DNA of 58,192 nt, taken from contig NZ_CAMXWS010000010.1 in the NCBI RefSeq assembly GCF_947253065.1, positions 1 to 58,192 of the forward strand, written 5' to 3'. This document shows positions 41,564 through 49,038 of the stretch, in pieces (the stretch's first letter is position 1; each line of letters opens with the position of its first letter). This stretch comes from an uncultured Corynebacterium sp. (GTDB taxonomy: Bacteria > Actinomycetota > Actinomycetes > Mycobacteriales > Mycobacteriaceae). The notes beneath the pieces were generated by a model. That model saw only the letters and a list, made by a program, of their open reading frames with translations, was not told where the DNA came from and did no database searches. Both the position numbers and the translations under genes were made by a program.

Positions 41564-43378
41564 TTGGCCACTGCAGTCAAGGGGTTGAAGGGGCAAACCC
41601 CCACTGAGAACGAGCAGCTGATCGAGTGGATCAACGAAGCTGTTGAATTGTTCCAGCCGGATCAGGTGGTTTTCGCTGATGGTTCCCAGGAAGAATGGGA
41701 CCGTCTCGCCGCCGAGCTGGTGGAGAAGGGCACGCTGATCAAGCTCAACGAGGAGAAGCGCCCGAATAGCTTCCTCGCACGTTCGCACCCGTCCGATGTG
41801 GCGCGTGTTGAGTCCCGTACGTTCATCTCCACCGAAACCCCGGATGGCGCTGGCCCGACCAATAACTGGGTCGCCCCGGACGAGCTCAAGGCTGAGATGA
41901 CCGAGCACTTCCGCGGTGCCATGAAGGGCCGCACCATGTACGTGGTGCCGTTCTGCATGGGCCCGATTTCGGACCCGGACCCGAAGCTGGGTGTGCAGCT
42001 GACGGACTCTGAGTACGTGGTCATGTCCATGCGCATTATGACTCGTATGGGCCAGGAAGCCCTGGACAAGATCGGCAAGGACGGCAACTTCGTGCGCTGC
42101 CTCCACTCCGTCGGCGCCCCGCTGGAGCCGGGCCAGGAAGACGTTGAGTGGCCGTGCAATGACACCAAGTACATTTCCCAGTTCCCGGAGACCAAGGAGA
42201 TCTGGTCCTACGGTTCCGGTTACGGTGGCAACGCCATCCTGGCGAAGAAGTGCTACGCCCTGCGCATCGCTTCTGTCATGGCCAAGGAAGAGGGCTGGAT
42301 GGCTGAGCACATGCTCATCCTCAAGCTCATCGACCCGGAGGGCAAGGCTTACCACGTCACCGGTGCGTTCCCGTCTGCGTGCGGTAAGACCAACCTGGCC
42401 ATGATCACCCCGACCATCCCGGGTTGGAAGGCCGAGGTCGTCGGCGATGACATCGCATGGCTCAAGCCCGGCGAGGACGGCCTGTACGCTGTCAACCCCG
42501 AGAATGGTTTCTTCGGTGTCGCACCGGGCACCAATTACGCCTCCAACCCGAATGCGATGCGCTCCATGGAGCCGGGCAACACCCTGTTCACCAACGTCGC
42601 ACTCACCGACGATGGCGATGTCTGGTGGGAAGGCATGGACGGTGAGACCCCGGAGCACCTCATCGACTGGCAGGGCAATGACTGGACGCCGGAGTCCACC
42701 ACCCCGGCTGCTCACCCGAACTCCCGTTACTGCGTGCCCATCACGCAGTGCCCGTCCGCGGCAGAAGAATTCGACGACTGGCGCGGTGTAAAGGTCGACG
42801 CGATCCTGTTCGGTGGCCGCCGCCCGAGCACCATCCCGCTGGTCACCGAGGCACGTGACTGGAACCACGGCACCATGATCGGTTCCCTGCTCGCTTCCGG
42901 CCAGACCGCTGCATCCCTCGAGGCGAAGGTTGGTTCCCTGCGCCACGACCCGATGGCGATGCTGCCGTTCATCGGCTACAACGTCGGTGACTACATGCAG
43001 AACTGGATTGACCGTGGCAATGAGGGCGGCGACCGTATGCCGTCGATCTTCTTGGTCAACTGGTTCCGTCGTGGTGAGGACGGCCGCTTCCTGTGGCCGG
43101 GCTTCGGCGAGAACTCCCGCGTGCTCAAGTGGATCGTTGACCGCATCGAGGGCCGCGTCGAGGCTGACGAGACGGTCGCTGGCAATGTCGCCCGCGCCGA
43201 GGACCTCGACCTTGAAGGTTTGGATACCCCGATCGAGGATGTCCGCGAAGCACTCGCCGTCAACCCGGAGGAGTTCGCCGCTGACTTCGAAGAGGGCAAG
43301 GAGTACCTGGGCACACTGGGCGATCGCATCCCGCAGGAGATCTTCGACGAGCTGGAGAAGTCCCGCTCGATGATCTAA
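41564..43378 (+). CDS. pck: Phosphoenolpyruvate carboxykinase (GTP)
   Basis: A 604-residue GTP-dependent PEP carboxykinase, which converts oxaloacetate to PEP in gluconeogenesis. The start is TTG (LATAVKGLKGQTPTENEQLI) with AGAGGAGA six bases upstream; the longer frame to 41531 has no ribosome site. The P-loop PSACGKTNLAMITPTIPGW, the metal-binding EVVGDDIAWL and NPENGFFGVAPGTNY, and FGGRRPSTIPLV are all intact and match the C. glutamicum enzyme closely. It has its own upstream region with a GTGAATGTGTAGTTTCAC dyad that may bind a carbon-source regulator. It converges with the next gene, overlapping by a few bases. Confidence 0.97.
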   Translation: MATAVKGLKGQTPTENEQLIEWINEAVELFQPDQVVFADGSQEEWDRLAAELVEKGTLIKLNEEKRPNSFLARSHPSDVARVESRTFISTETPDGAGPTNNWVAPDELKAEMTEHFRGAMKGRTMYVVPFCMGPISDPDPKLGVQLTDSEYVVMSMRIMTRMGQEALDKIGKDGNFVRCLHSVGAPLEPGQEDVEWPCNDTKYISQFPETKEIWSYGSGYGGNAILAKKCYALRIASVMAKEEGWMAEHMLILKLIDPEGKAYHVTGAFPSACGKTNLAMITPTIPGWKAEVVGDDIAWLKPGEDGLYAVNPENGFFGVAPGTNYASNPNAMRSMEPGNTLFTNVALTDDGDVWWEGMDGETPEHLIDWQGNDWTPESTTPAAHPNSRYCVPITQCPSAAEEFDDWRGVKVDAILFGGRRPSTIPLVTEARDWNHGTMIGSLLASGQTAASLEAKVGSLRHDPMAMLPFIGYNVGDYMQNWIDRGNEGGDRMPSIFLVNWFRRGEDGRFLWPGFGENSRVLKWIVDRIEGRVEADETVAGNVARAEDLDLEGLDTPIEDVREALAVNPEEFAADFEEGKEYLGTLGDRIPQEIFDELEKSRSMI

Positions 43379-44124
43379 GCCCGCAGGACCAGCACAAGGT
43401 TCGACACCGCGAACTCCCGCACCACCGGCACCGAGGTGAGCCACCAGGCCCAGCTCGGGTGGTAGCGGGGGAACGCGGTGATTTTTTCTGCCTTCACTTG
43501 GTCGGCCCAGTCCAGGCCCCATTTCGCGGACACCGCGAAGAGCGATTCGCCCCACACATTCTTCGGCGGGTGCCCGTGGATGCGCTCGTAGCGCCGCCGC
43601 GCGAAATCACCGCCGACATAATGCGGCCACAACCCCGTCTCATGCCCGCCGAATGGCCCGAGCCACACCGTGTAACTCACCACGACTAGCCCGCCCGGGC
43701 GCGTCACCCGCAGCATCTCCTCGCACATCGCCGCCGGATCAGGCACATGCTCAACCACATTCGACGAATACGTCACGTCGAACACGTCATCCGCGAATGG
43801 CAGCGCCACACCATCGCCACGCACCGCGCCGTAACCACTCAAGCCCGCCGCCGACATTTCGCTTATCGACGGCTCCAGCCCCACATACCACGCCCCCCTT
43901 TCCCCGAATGCGTCTGCGAAATACCCGGGACCCCCACCAACGTCCAGGACACGCTGACCGTTCAACCCCCGGCCCAGCACATCCTGACTGAGCGCCTCCA
44001 GCAACTCCGCCGTATCAGTCGCCAGCGCCCCATAGAATTTCTCCGGCTGCGACTGCTCATATTTGAACGCGCGCAGCAGCCCCACCGAGCGCTTCAACGT
44101 GGCTAAGCTGCGCGTGCGTCCCAT
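43375..44124 (-). CDS. Class I SAM-dependent methyltransferase
   Basis: A methyltransferase of about 249 residues from the ATG of MGRTRSLATLKRSVGLLRAF; in-frame codons back to 44256 overlap the antitoxin region and look non-coding. The SAM motif VLDVGGGPGYFADAFGERG, the acidic end of strand 2 (VGLEPS), and FDVTYSSNVVEHVPDP are standard for the type 11 fold. The C-terminal part (SWAWWLTSVPVVREFAVSNL) is hydrophobic and may touch the membrane, fitting a lipid-linked or glycolipid substrate. The same gene sits next to pck in C. glutamicum. Substrate is unknown. Confidence 0.82.
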   Translation of the reverse strand: MGRTRSLATLKRSVGLLRAFKYEQSQPEKFYGALATDTAELLEALSQDVLGRGLNGQRVLDVGGGPGYFADAFGERGAWYVGLEPSISEMSAAGLSGYGAVRGDGVALPFADDVFDVTYSSNVVEHVPDPAAMCEEMLRVTRPGGLVVVSYTVWLGPFGGHETGLWPHYVGGDFARRRYERIHGHPPKNVWGESLFAVSAKWGLDWADQVKAEKITAFPRYHPSWAWWLTSVPVVREFAVSNLVLVLRA

Positions 44125-44190
44125 ACGAATGTCCACTTCAGTGACACTAACACTGTTCCCAAGTTCAGCTAAGCGTGTTAATTTGTCAGC

Positions 44191-44481
44191 ATGACCAGCA
44201 CGCACGCGAACCATAGGCGGATTCGCCCCGAGAGCCATGTGGAGGGGGCACGCCATATTTCCGTGCGCGATTTACAATCCGAAATCGACAACCTGCATCG
44301 TGAGCTCGCCGCAGGCGCCGCTTATGTTCTCACAGATCGCGGTATGCCAGTAGGGAAAATCACCGCTTTGAATGAGCCCAGGGTTGTTCCCGCACGCAAC
44401 CCCGGAAGGTGGGAAGAGCTCGATATTGATCCCCCTCGAAGCGGCCCCAGCGTGATGGAGATTCTCGATGAACTGAGGTGA
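44191..44481 (+). CDS. Phd/YefM-type antitoxin (orphan)
   Basis: A 96-residue protein with the Phd/YefM antitoxin pattern: ISVRDLQSEIDNLHRELAAG, then YVLTDRGMPVGKITAL. The acidic C-terminus (DPPRSGPSVMEILDELR) would contact a toxin. The N-terminal 22 residues are a loose extension, so a downstream start is possible; no ribosome site is obvious. Directly downstream lies a broken PIN toxin gene, so this antitoxin appears to have lost its partner. Confidence 0.75.
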   Translation: MTSTHANHRRIRPESHVEGARHISVRDLQSEIDNLHRELAAGAAYVLTDRGMPVGKITALNEPRVVPARNPGRWEELDIDPPRSGPSVMEILDELR

Positions 44482-44495
44482 ATTCCTCGTGCTAG

Positions 44496-44633
44496 CTCAT
44501 TTCCTCCGCGCTTTTGGAAACTGAGCTACGACGCGTGGCTCTAAAAGCGGGTGAATCGCAAACGCGAGCAAGGGACAAGCGGATGGTCGAAGCCGCCGAG
44601 TACTTCGGCATGGAGGTTCACTCACCCGCGTAA
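44496..44633 (+). pseudogene. Remnant of a VapC-type PIN toxin
   Basis: In one frame ending at TAA 44633 the sequence reads ISSALLETELRRVALKAGES followed by RARDKRMVEAAEYFGMEVHS. The first part matches the PIN helix after strand 1 (SSALLxTELRR); the second matches the PIN C-terminus (RDKRMxxAAxxFGxEV). The N-terminal strand with the first catalytic Asp and about 70 central residues are missing. It follows the Phd-type antitoxin by 14 bases, as a toxin gene would. Confidence 0.65.
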
Positions 44634-44644
44634 GATCAGCCGGG

Positions 44645-45718
44645 ATGAAGATCCTCTTGCTGTGCTGGCGCGACACCACCCACCCTCAAGGTGGCGGCAG
44701 CGAACGCTACCTGGAGCGTGTCGGGGCGCACCTGGCTAGTCAGGGACACGAGGTGATTTACCGCAGCGCCAGCCACACCGATGCACCACACCGCTCAGTC
44801 CGTGACGGCATTCGCTTTCAGCGCTTCGGTGGGAAGTACACGGTCTACCTGCGCGCTCCTTTTGCGGTGTGGGCCAGCGGAGCGGATGTTGTCGTGGATA
44901 CCCAGAACGGCATTCCTTTTTTCGCGCGGTTATTTACTCGCAAGCCGGTCGTGTTGCTCACTCACCACTGCCACAAGGAACAATGGCCCGTCGCGGGTCC
45001 TGTGATCGGCCGGTTGGGCTGGTTCTTGGAATCGAAGGTGGCTCCTTTGGTCTACCGTGGCGCGCAGTATGTGACTGTGTCGGAGGCATCACGCACGGAT
45101 CTGGTTCGCCTCGGCGTGAACCGTGATGACATCGCCATCATTGAAAATGGTGTTGATCCTGTCCCCGCCGATCTGCCATCGCTGCAGCCAGATGGCAAAA
45201 CGCACCTCGTCGTGCTGTCACGACTCGTGCCTCACAAGAGGATTGAACAGGCTATTGACACGATCCGTGATCTGCCCGGTGTGGTTCTGGACATTGTTGG
45301 TTCTGGCTGGTGGGAAGACCAACTGCGCGCCTACGGCGCCGACCTCGGCGACCGCGTCATCTTTCACGGCCACGTCGGCGACGACCTTAAACACGCTCTT
45401 CTCGCTCGCTCTGACCTGCACCTTATGCCGTCTGCGAAGGAAGGGTGGGGCATCGCGGTCATCGAGGCTGCTCAGCACGGTGTCCCCACCGTCGGCTACC
45501 GGGAGGCCGGTGGCCTGCGTGATTCCATTATTGACGGTGAGACCGGCATTCTGATCGATTCAGAAGAAGAATTCCGCGCCGCCGTCCGAGACCTTGTCTC
45601 CGACCCTGACCGCCGCACAAATCTTGGCACCGCTGCCCGATCACGTGCTGCCCAGTACTCGTGGCAAGAAACCGGCCGTAAATTCGAGGCATTGCTCCGC
45701 CGCGTCGTCAGGCACTGA
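44645..45718 (+). CDS. GT4-family glycosyltransferase
   Basis: A 357-residue GT-B enzyme. The N-terminal domain opens MKILLLCWRDTTHPQGGGSE, with the glycine loop for the acceptor side. The C-terminal donor domain shows VVLSRLVPHKRIEQAIDTIR and the retaining GT4 signature EGWGIAVIEAAQHGVPTVGY with the paired Glu residues. A nucleotide-sugar donor is expected; the acceptor is not predictable. Gene order next to a methyltransferase and envelope membrane proteins suggests glycolipid or polysaccharide work. It is convergent with the membrane protein gene at 45.8 kb. Confidence 0.88.
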   Translation: MKILLLCWRDTTHPQGGGSERYLERVGAHLASQGHEVIYRSASHTDAPHRSVRDGIRFQRFGGKYTVYLRAPFAVWASGADVVVDTQNGIPFFARLFTRKPVVLLTHHCHKEQWPVAGPVIGRLGWFLESKVAPLVYRGAQYVTVSEASRTDLVRLGVNRDDIAIIENGVDPVPADLPSLQPDGKTHLVVLSRLVPHKRIEQAIDTIRDLPGVVLDIVGSGWWEDQLRAYGADLGDRVIFHGHVGDDLKHALLARSDLHLMPSAKEGWGIAVIEAAQHGVPTVGYREAGGLRDSIIDGETGILIDSEEEFRAAVRDLVSDPDRRTNLGTAARSRAAQYSWQETGRKFEALLRRVVRH

Positions 45719-45769
45719 ACGGGCCGATTTCGGTTGACCAGGGAGAACTAATTTTTAGACTTAACTTCC

Positions 45770-47269
45770 TCACCGAAGAAGGCGGAGCCGGCGCCCAAGA
45801 ACCGGCGCGAATGCGAGTACCGGTAGCAGGAACCACAGCACCAGCAACGCGATGCCGGTGCGGGGCAGCGCGCGGGCGGGGTAGCCAGTGTCTTCGATAG
45901 TGCCGTCGGGATGCACGACGAGCGCGACCTGGGGGTCCGAATAATAAAGCTGCACCGAAAGGTCCGCGTCGGAGGGGAGCTCCGGGCGGGGCGTCGTGCC
46001 GAAGATATCGGTCGCGGCACGCCAGCGCGGGGACGGCTCGTCCACGCGGACACCGTCGACGACGAGTTCGCCGGATTCGACGACATTCATTGCCTTGGTG
46101 GCGGGGTCGACAATCGGCAGGCCATCGGGACGGGTGAGCAGGTGGGGGCGGCCGTCGAAAAACACGTCGCGGCCCTGATGATCCACAGCCGGGACAGAAA
46201 CCTGCACTGGCGCGAGAGCAGCAACAGCACGTGGCGCATCGGGGACCTGGACTAGGGCGAGAAGAAGCGCGACGGCGGGAAGACGTAAATCGATTCGGTC
46301 GAGGCGGGCAGCAGCCATGACGAACGCGGGTAGCGCGAGTGCGACGAATTTCTGGGCATCGCGGAAGAGGCCGGCGCCGGGGATGTTCTCCACGAACCAC
46401 CCCATCGCGCCGGGCATAAGCCACGAGAAAAGCGGAATGGCGAAACCGATGCCTGCCAGGGCTAATAGGGGGCGTGGCACGAACCGCCATGCCAATGCCA
46501 GCACACCGAATAGGGCGATACCGGCCACTGCAAATCCGGCTGAACGTGAGGCAGGGACGGCGGATGCATTCCAGATTCCACCGAGGCCGACCAGGGAGCC
46601 GAGAGTGCCGGCGAAAGTCTCGGCACGCGGGGCGAAAGCTGTGGCAGAGGATGCCAAAGCGGTACCGGATGAGGCTGAGAGAACTGCCGGAACCAGCCAT
46701 GGCGTACACGCGAGAAGGCCGAAGGGAAGAACGCGTCGGTTAGTGAACAGTGCAGTGAACAGTGCAAAGAGACCACCGGTCGGGGTCAGCGACGCACCCC
46801 ACATGGCCCACAGCTGCATAGGTCCCGGACATAGTGCGATGGCGGGCAAAAGCCATGCGGCAAGGGCGAGTGACCACTGACCCTGCAGGAGGCGCTCGAC
46901 CACGAAGGGATTCCACACGGCCACGGTCATGGCCGCAGCACGGGTCCATGGGCGGGATCCCGCGCGCGCCCCAACCCACGCGGCGACACCGGCGGCGGAC
47001 ACCATCGCCAAAGCCACGAACCATGTGGCCGGCAGGACCTTGCCCACCACAGCGAGCACACCATCTTGCGGTGCGCTCCGCGCGGGAAGATCCCCAAAAC
47101 CTAATGCGGCGTGGGTCAGCGCGGGGTGGGGCAGGACCATCATGTCGCGCAGCGCCAGCGCACTGCCCGGGGAGGAGAAAACCAGCAGAAATGGCCAGGT
47201 CAATGCCCCGACCAGAAACACGCCCCACGCGATCAGCGCGGTGCGAGCCGCCCAACTAGCGCCGGACAA
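45770..47269 (-). CDS. Polytopic membrane protein of unknown function
   Basis: A 499-residue protein with about eleven hydrophobic segments and a soluble C-terminal region before a last helix. The N-terminus (IAWGVFLVGALTWPFLLVFS) and an extracytoplasmic loop LRDMMVLPHPALTHAALGFG, followed later by AVWNPFVVERLLQGQWSL, recall GT-C-type membrane glycosyltransferases, especially the loop that AftD-like proteins carry. I cannot assign a reaction. It overlaps the DUF3068 gene by 14 bases on the same strand, so the two are co-expressed. Placement among envelope genes supports a cell-wall role. Confidence 0.65.
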   Translation of the reverse strand: MSGASWAARTALIAWGVFLVGALTWPFLLVFSSPGSALALRDMMVLPHPALTHAALGFGDLPARSAPQDGVLAVVGKVLPATWFVALAMVSAAGVAAWVGARAGSRPWTRAAAMTVAVWNPFVVERLLQGQWSLALAAWLLPAIALCPGPMQLWAMWGASLTPTGGLFALFTALFTNRRVLPFGLLACTPWLVPAVLSASSGTALASSATAFAPRAETFAGTLGSLVGLGGIWNASAVPASRSAGFAVAGIALFGVLALAWRFVPRPLLALAGIGFAIPLFSWLMPGAMGWFVENIPGAGLFRDAQKFVALALPAFVMAAARLDRIDLRLPAVALLLALVQVPDAPRAVAALAPVQVSVPAVDHQGRDVFFDGRPHLLTRPDGLPIVDPATKAMNVVESGELVVDGVRVDEPSPRWRAATDIFGTTPRPELPSDADLSVQLYYSDPQVALVVHPDGTIEDTGYPARALPRTGIALLVLWFLLPVLAFAPVLGRRLRLLR

Positions 47270-47885
47270 AGAACACCACTCCGGTCACTGCAGCGATAAA
47301 TGCGATGAATTTGCCCAGCCAGGTGAGGATCTGGAGGAGTTTGAGGATGCGGGTTTTGTGGGTGGCGGCGTCGATAAGCGATTGCTCCGTTGCAGAATCG
47401 AGCGTGTACATGCCTTCGGCCGTTTCCCATGTGGCGCGGAGCAGGGTGCCGGTTTTGCGCTCGACCTCGAAGGTGCGCTCCTGGCCGTCGAGGGTGCCGT
47501 GGAAGACATATGTACGCAGGTCGGCGACTTCGCCGGGGCCGACATAGTCGACCGTGCCTTGCGTTTCAGTGACCGGGTCGTAGAAGCGGAAGCTGCGGCG
47601 ATCCGGCTCGTAAGGGAATAAAAACACCAGGCCACGGCTTGTTTCAGCGGTGTAGCGCGAGATCTCATCGGTGAATTCGCGCCCCTGCCCGCGGACAGTC
47701 ACGTGCGCATCCTTCTTCGCGCCGTCGACTTCGATCTCTGTCGTGACTTTCTCCGGCCCGTCCCACGTGAGCATGGTCGTGCCGTTGGCCAGCGGTTTCA
47801 TTGAACCAATAATCGGGGGTGCGACGAGTGTGCCCAGGACCATGCCGAAGATGAACAGGGCAATGCACCAGTACAGCCGCTTCAT
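47256..47885 (-). CDS. DUF3068 family exported protein
   Basis: A 209-residue protein with an N-terminal helix (LYWCIALFIFGMVLGTLVAP) and a C-terminal helix (LLQILTWLGKFIAFIAAVTG) enclosing a beta-rich extracytoplasmic part. RSFRFYDPVTETQGTVDYVG is typical of DUF3068, an actinobacterial family annotated as PorA-like but without proven function. AAAGGAGG lies four bases before the ATG. That ATG shares two bases with the ATG of the divergent acetyltransferase gene (CATG at 47883-47886). A role near trehalose mycolate export is inferred from position. Confidence 0.82.
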   Translation of the reverse strand: MKRLYWCIALFIFGMVLGTLVAPPIIGSMKPLANGTTMLTWDGPEKVTTEIEVDGAKKDAHVTVRGQGREFTDEISRYTAETSRGLVFLFPYEPDRRSFRFYDPVTETQGTVDYVGPGEVADLRTYVFHGTLDGQERTFEVERKTGTLLRATWETAEGMYTLDSATEQSLIDAATHKTRILKLLQILTWLGKFIAFIAAVTGVVFFVRR

Positions 47886-49038
47886 GGCCCTCCTTTACAC
47901 TTGCAGTATCTCGAACACTAGCAAGCTGCACAGCACGATCCTTCCGGAGCTCGAGGGCCTGCGCGCGGTCGCCGCCCTCGGGATCGTGGTCACGCACGTT
48001 TCCTTCCAGACCGGCCTGGGCAGCGCACTATTTGAGCGTTTCGATTTCTTCGTCGCCGTTTTCTTCGCCCTTTCGGCTTTCCTGTTGGCCCGCGGAAAAG
48101 CACGCTTATCGACGTACCCCTCCCACCGCCTCACCCGTATCCTCCCTGCTTATCTGGTGTGCGTGGTGGTGGTCATGGCGGCACTGCCCAGCCTGTCGAA
48201 TCTGTCTTGGCAGCAGGCTCTGGCCAACCTGACGCTTACACAGATCTACGTGCCGGACGGGCTGATCCCAGGGCTGACGCAGCTGTGGTCGTTGTGCATC
48301 GAGGTGGCGTTCTACCTGGTCTTGCCTCTTTATTTGGTGGCCGGTCAGCGGGTGCGCGCGGTGCTGCTGGTTGGCTCCGTGCTATTCGGGTTGGCGTGGC
48401 CGTGGCTGATTGATGGGCTCGATGTCCTGGTGAATCTGCAGATTTTCCCTCCGTCTTATGCCGCGTGGTTCGCCGTGGGGCTGGGGTGTGCGGAGCTGGA
48501 GCGCGCCGGGGTTCGTCTGCCCGTGACAGGTGTGGCGCGCTGGGTCTTCCCGATCTCGGCGCTCGGCGTAGCGTGGCTGGCTGGCCAAGAGTGGGTGGGG
48601 CCACGGGGACTCACGCACCCGAGCCCGTCTGAGTTCAATGTCCGGATCATCTTGGGCACGGTCTTTGCCGCGTTGATTCTGGTGCCTTTTGCCCTTGCAT
48701 CGCAGCGTGATGGCGTCCTGGCCAGCCCGGTGATGCGTGCTTTGGGCAGGTGGTCCTATTCGATCTTCTTATGGCACGTGGCAGTACTGGAATTCGCTTT
48801 CCCGATCCTGGGCATCGAACTGTTCACCGGCCGGCCAGTCGATTTCGTGCTGGTCCTGGTCTTTACGGTCGTGGTGTCGGTGGCGGTGAGCTACATCAGT
48901 TATGAGCTTGTCGAGGCCCCCGCCATGCACTGGCTGCGAGGCAACTCAAAGCAACGCAACCGGCCAGAGTCACTGCCAGAGAATCTCCTGCATAATTCGC
49001 CGCCGGCCACGGTGCCCGCGCCAACCACAGGCCCATGA
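47884..49038 (+). CDS. tmaT: Acyltransferase 3 family protein, TmaT-like
   Basis: A 384-residue integral membrane O-acyltransferase. The acyltransferase-3 signature is ILPELEGLRAVAALGIVVTH, with FDFFVAVFFALSAFLLARG after it and SYSIFLWHVAVLEFAFP near the end. In C. glutamicum the acyltransferase at this position of the locus (TmaT) acetylates trehalose monomycolate before MmpL-mediated export; the matching neighbourhood suggests the same. The start is placed at ATG 47884 (MALLYTCSISNTSKLHSTIL), but no ribosome site is visible, so translation may be leaderless or start elsewhere. Its 3' end overlaps the convergent AftD-like gene by 143 bases. Confidence 0.75.
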   Translation: MALLYTCSISNTSKLHSTILPELEGLRAVAALGIVVTHVSFQTGLGSALFERFDFFVAVFFALSAFLLARGKARLSTYPSHRLTRILPAYLVCVVVVMAALPSLSNLSWQQALANLTLTQIYVPDGLIPGLTQLWSLCIEVAFYLVLPLYLVAGQRVRAVLLVGSVLFGLAWPWLIDGLDVLVNLQIFPPSYAAWFAVGLGCAELERAGVRLPVTGVARWVFPISALGVAWLAGQEWVGPRGLTHPSPSEFNVRIILGTVFAALILVPFALASQRDGVLASPVMRALGRWSYSIFLWHVAVLEFAFPILGIELFTGRPVDFVLVLVFTVVVSVAVSYISYELVEAPAMHWLRGNSKQRNRPESLPENLLHNSPPATVPAPTTGP

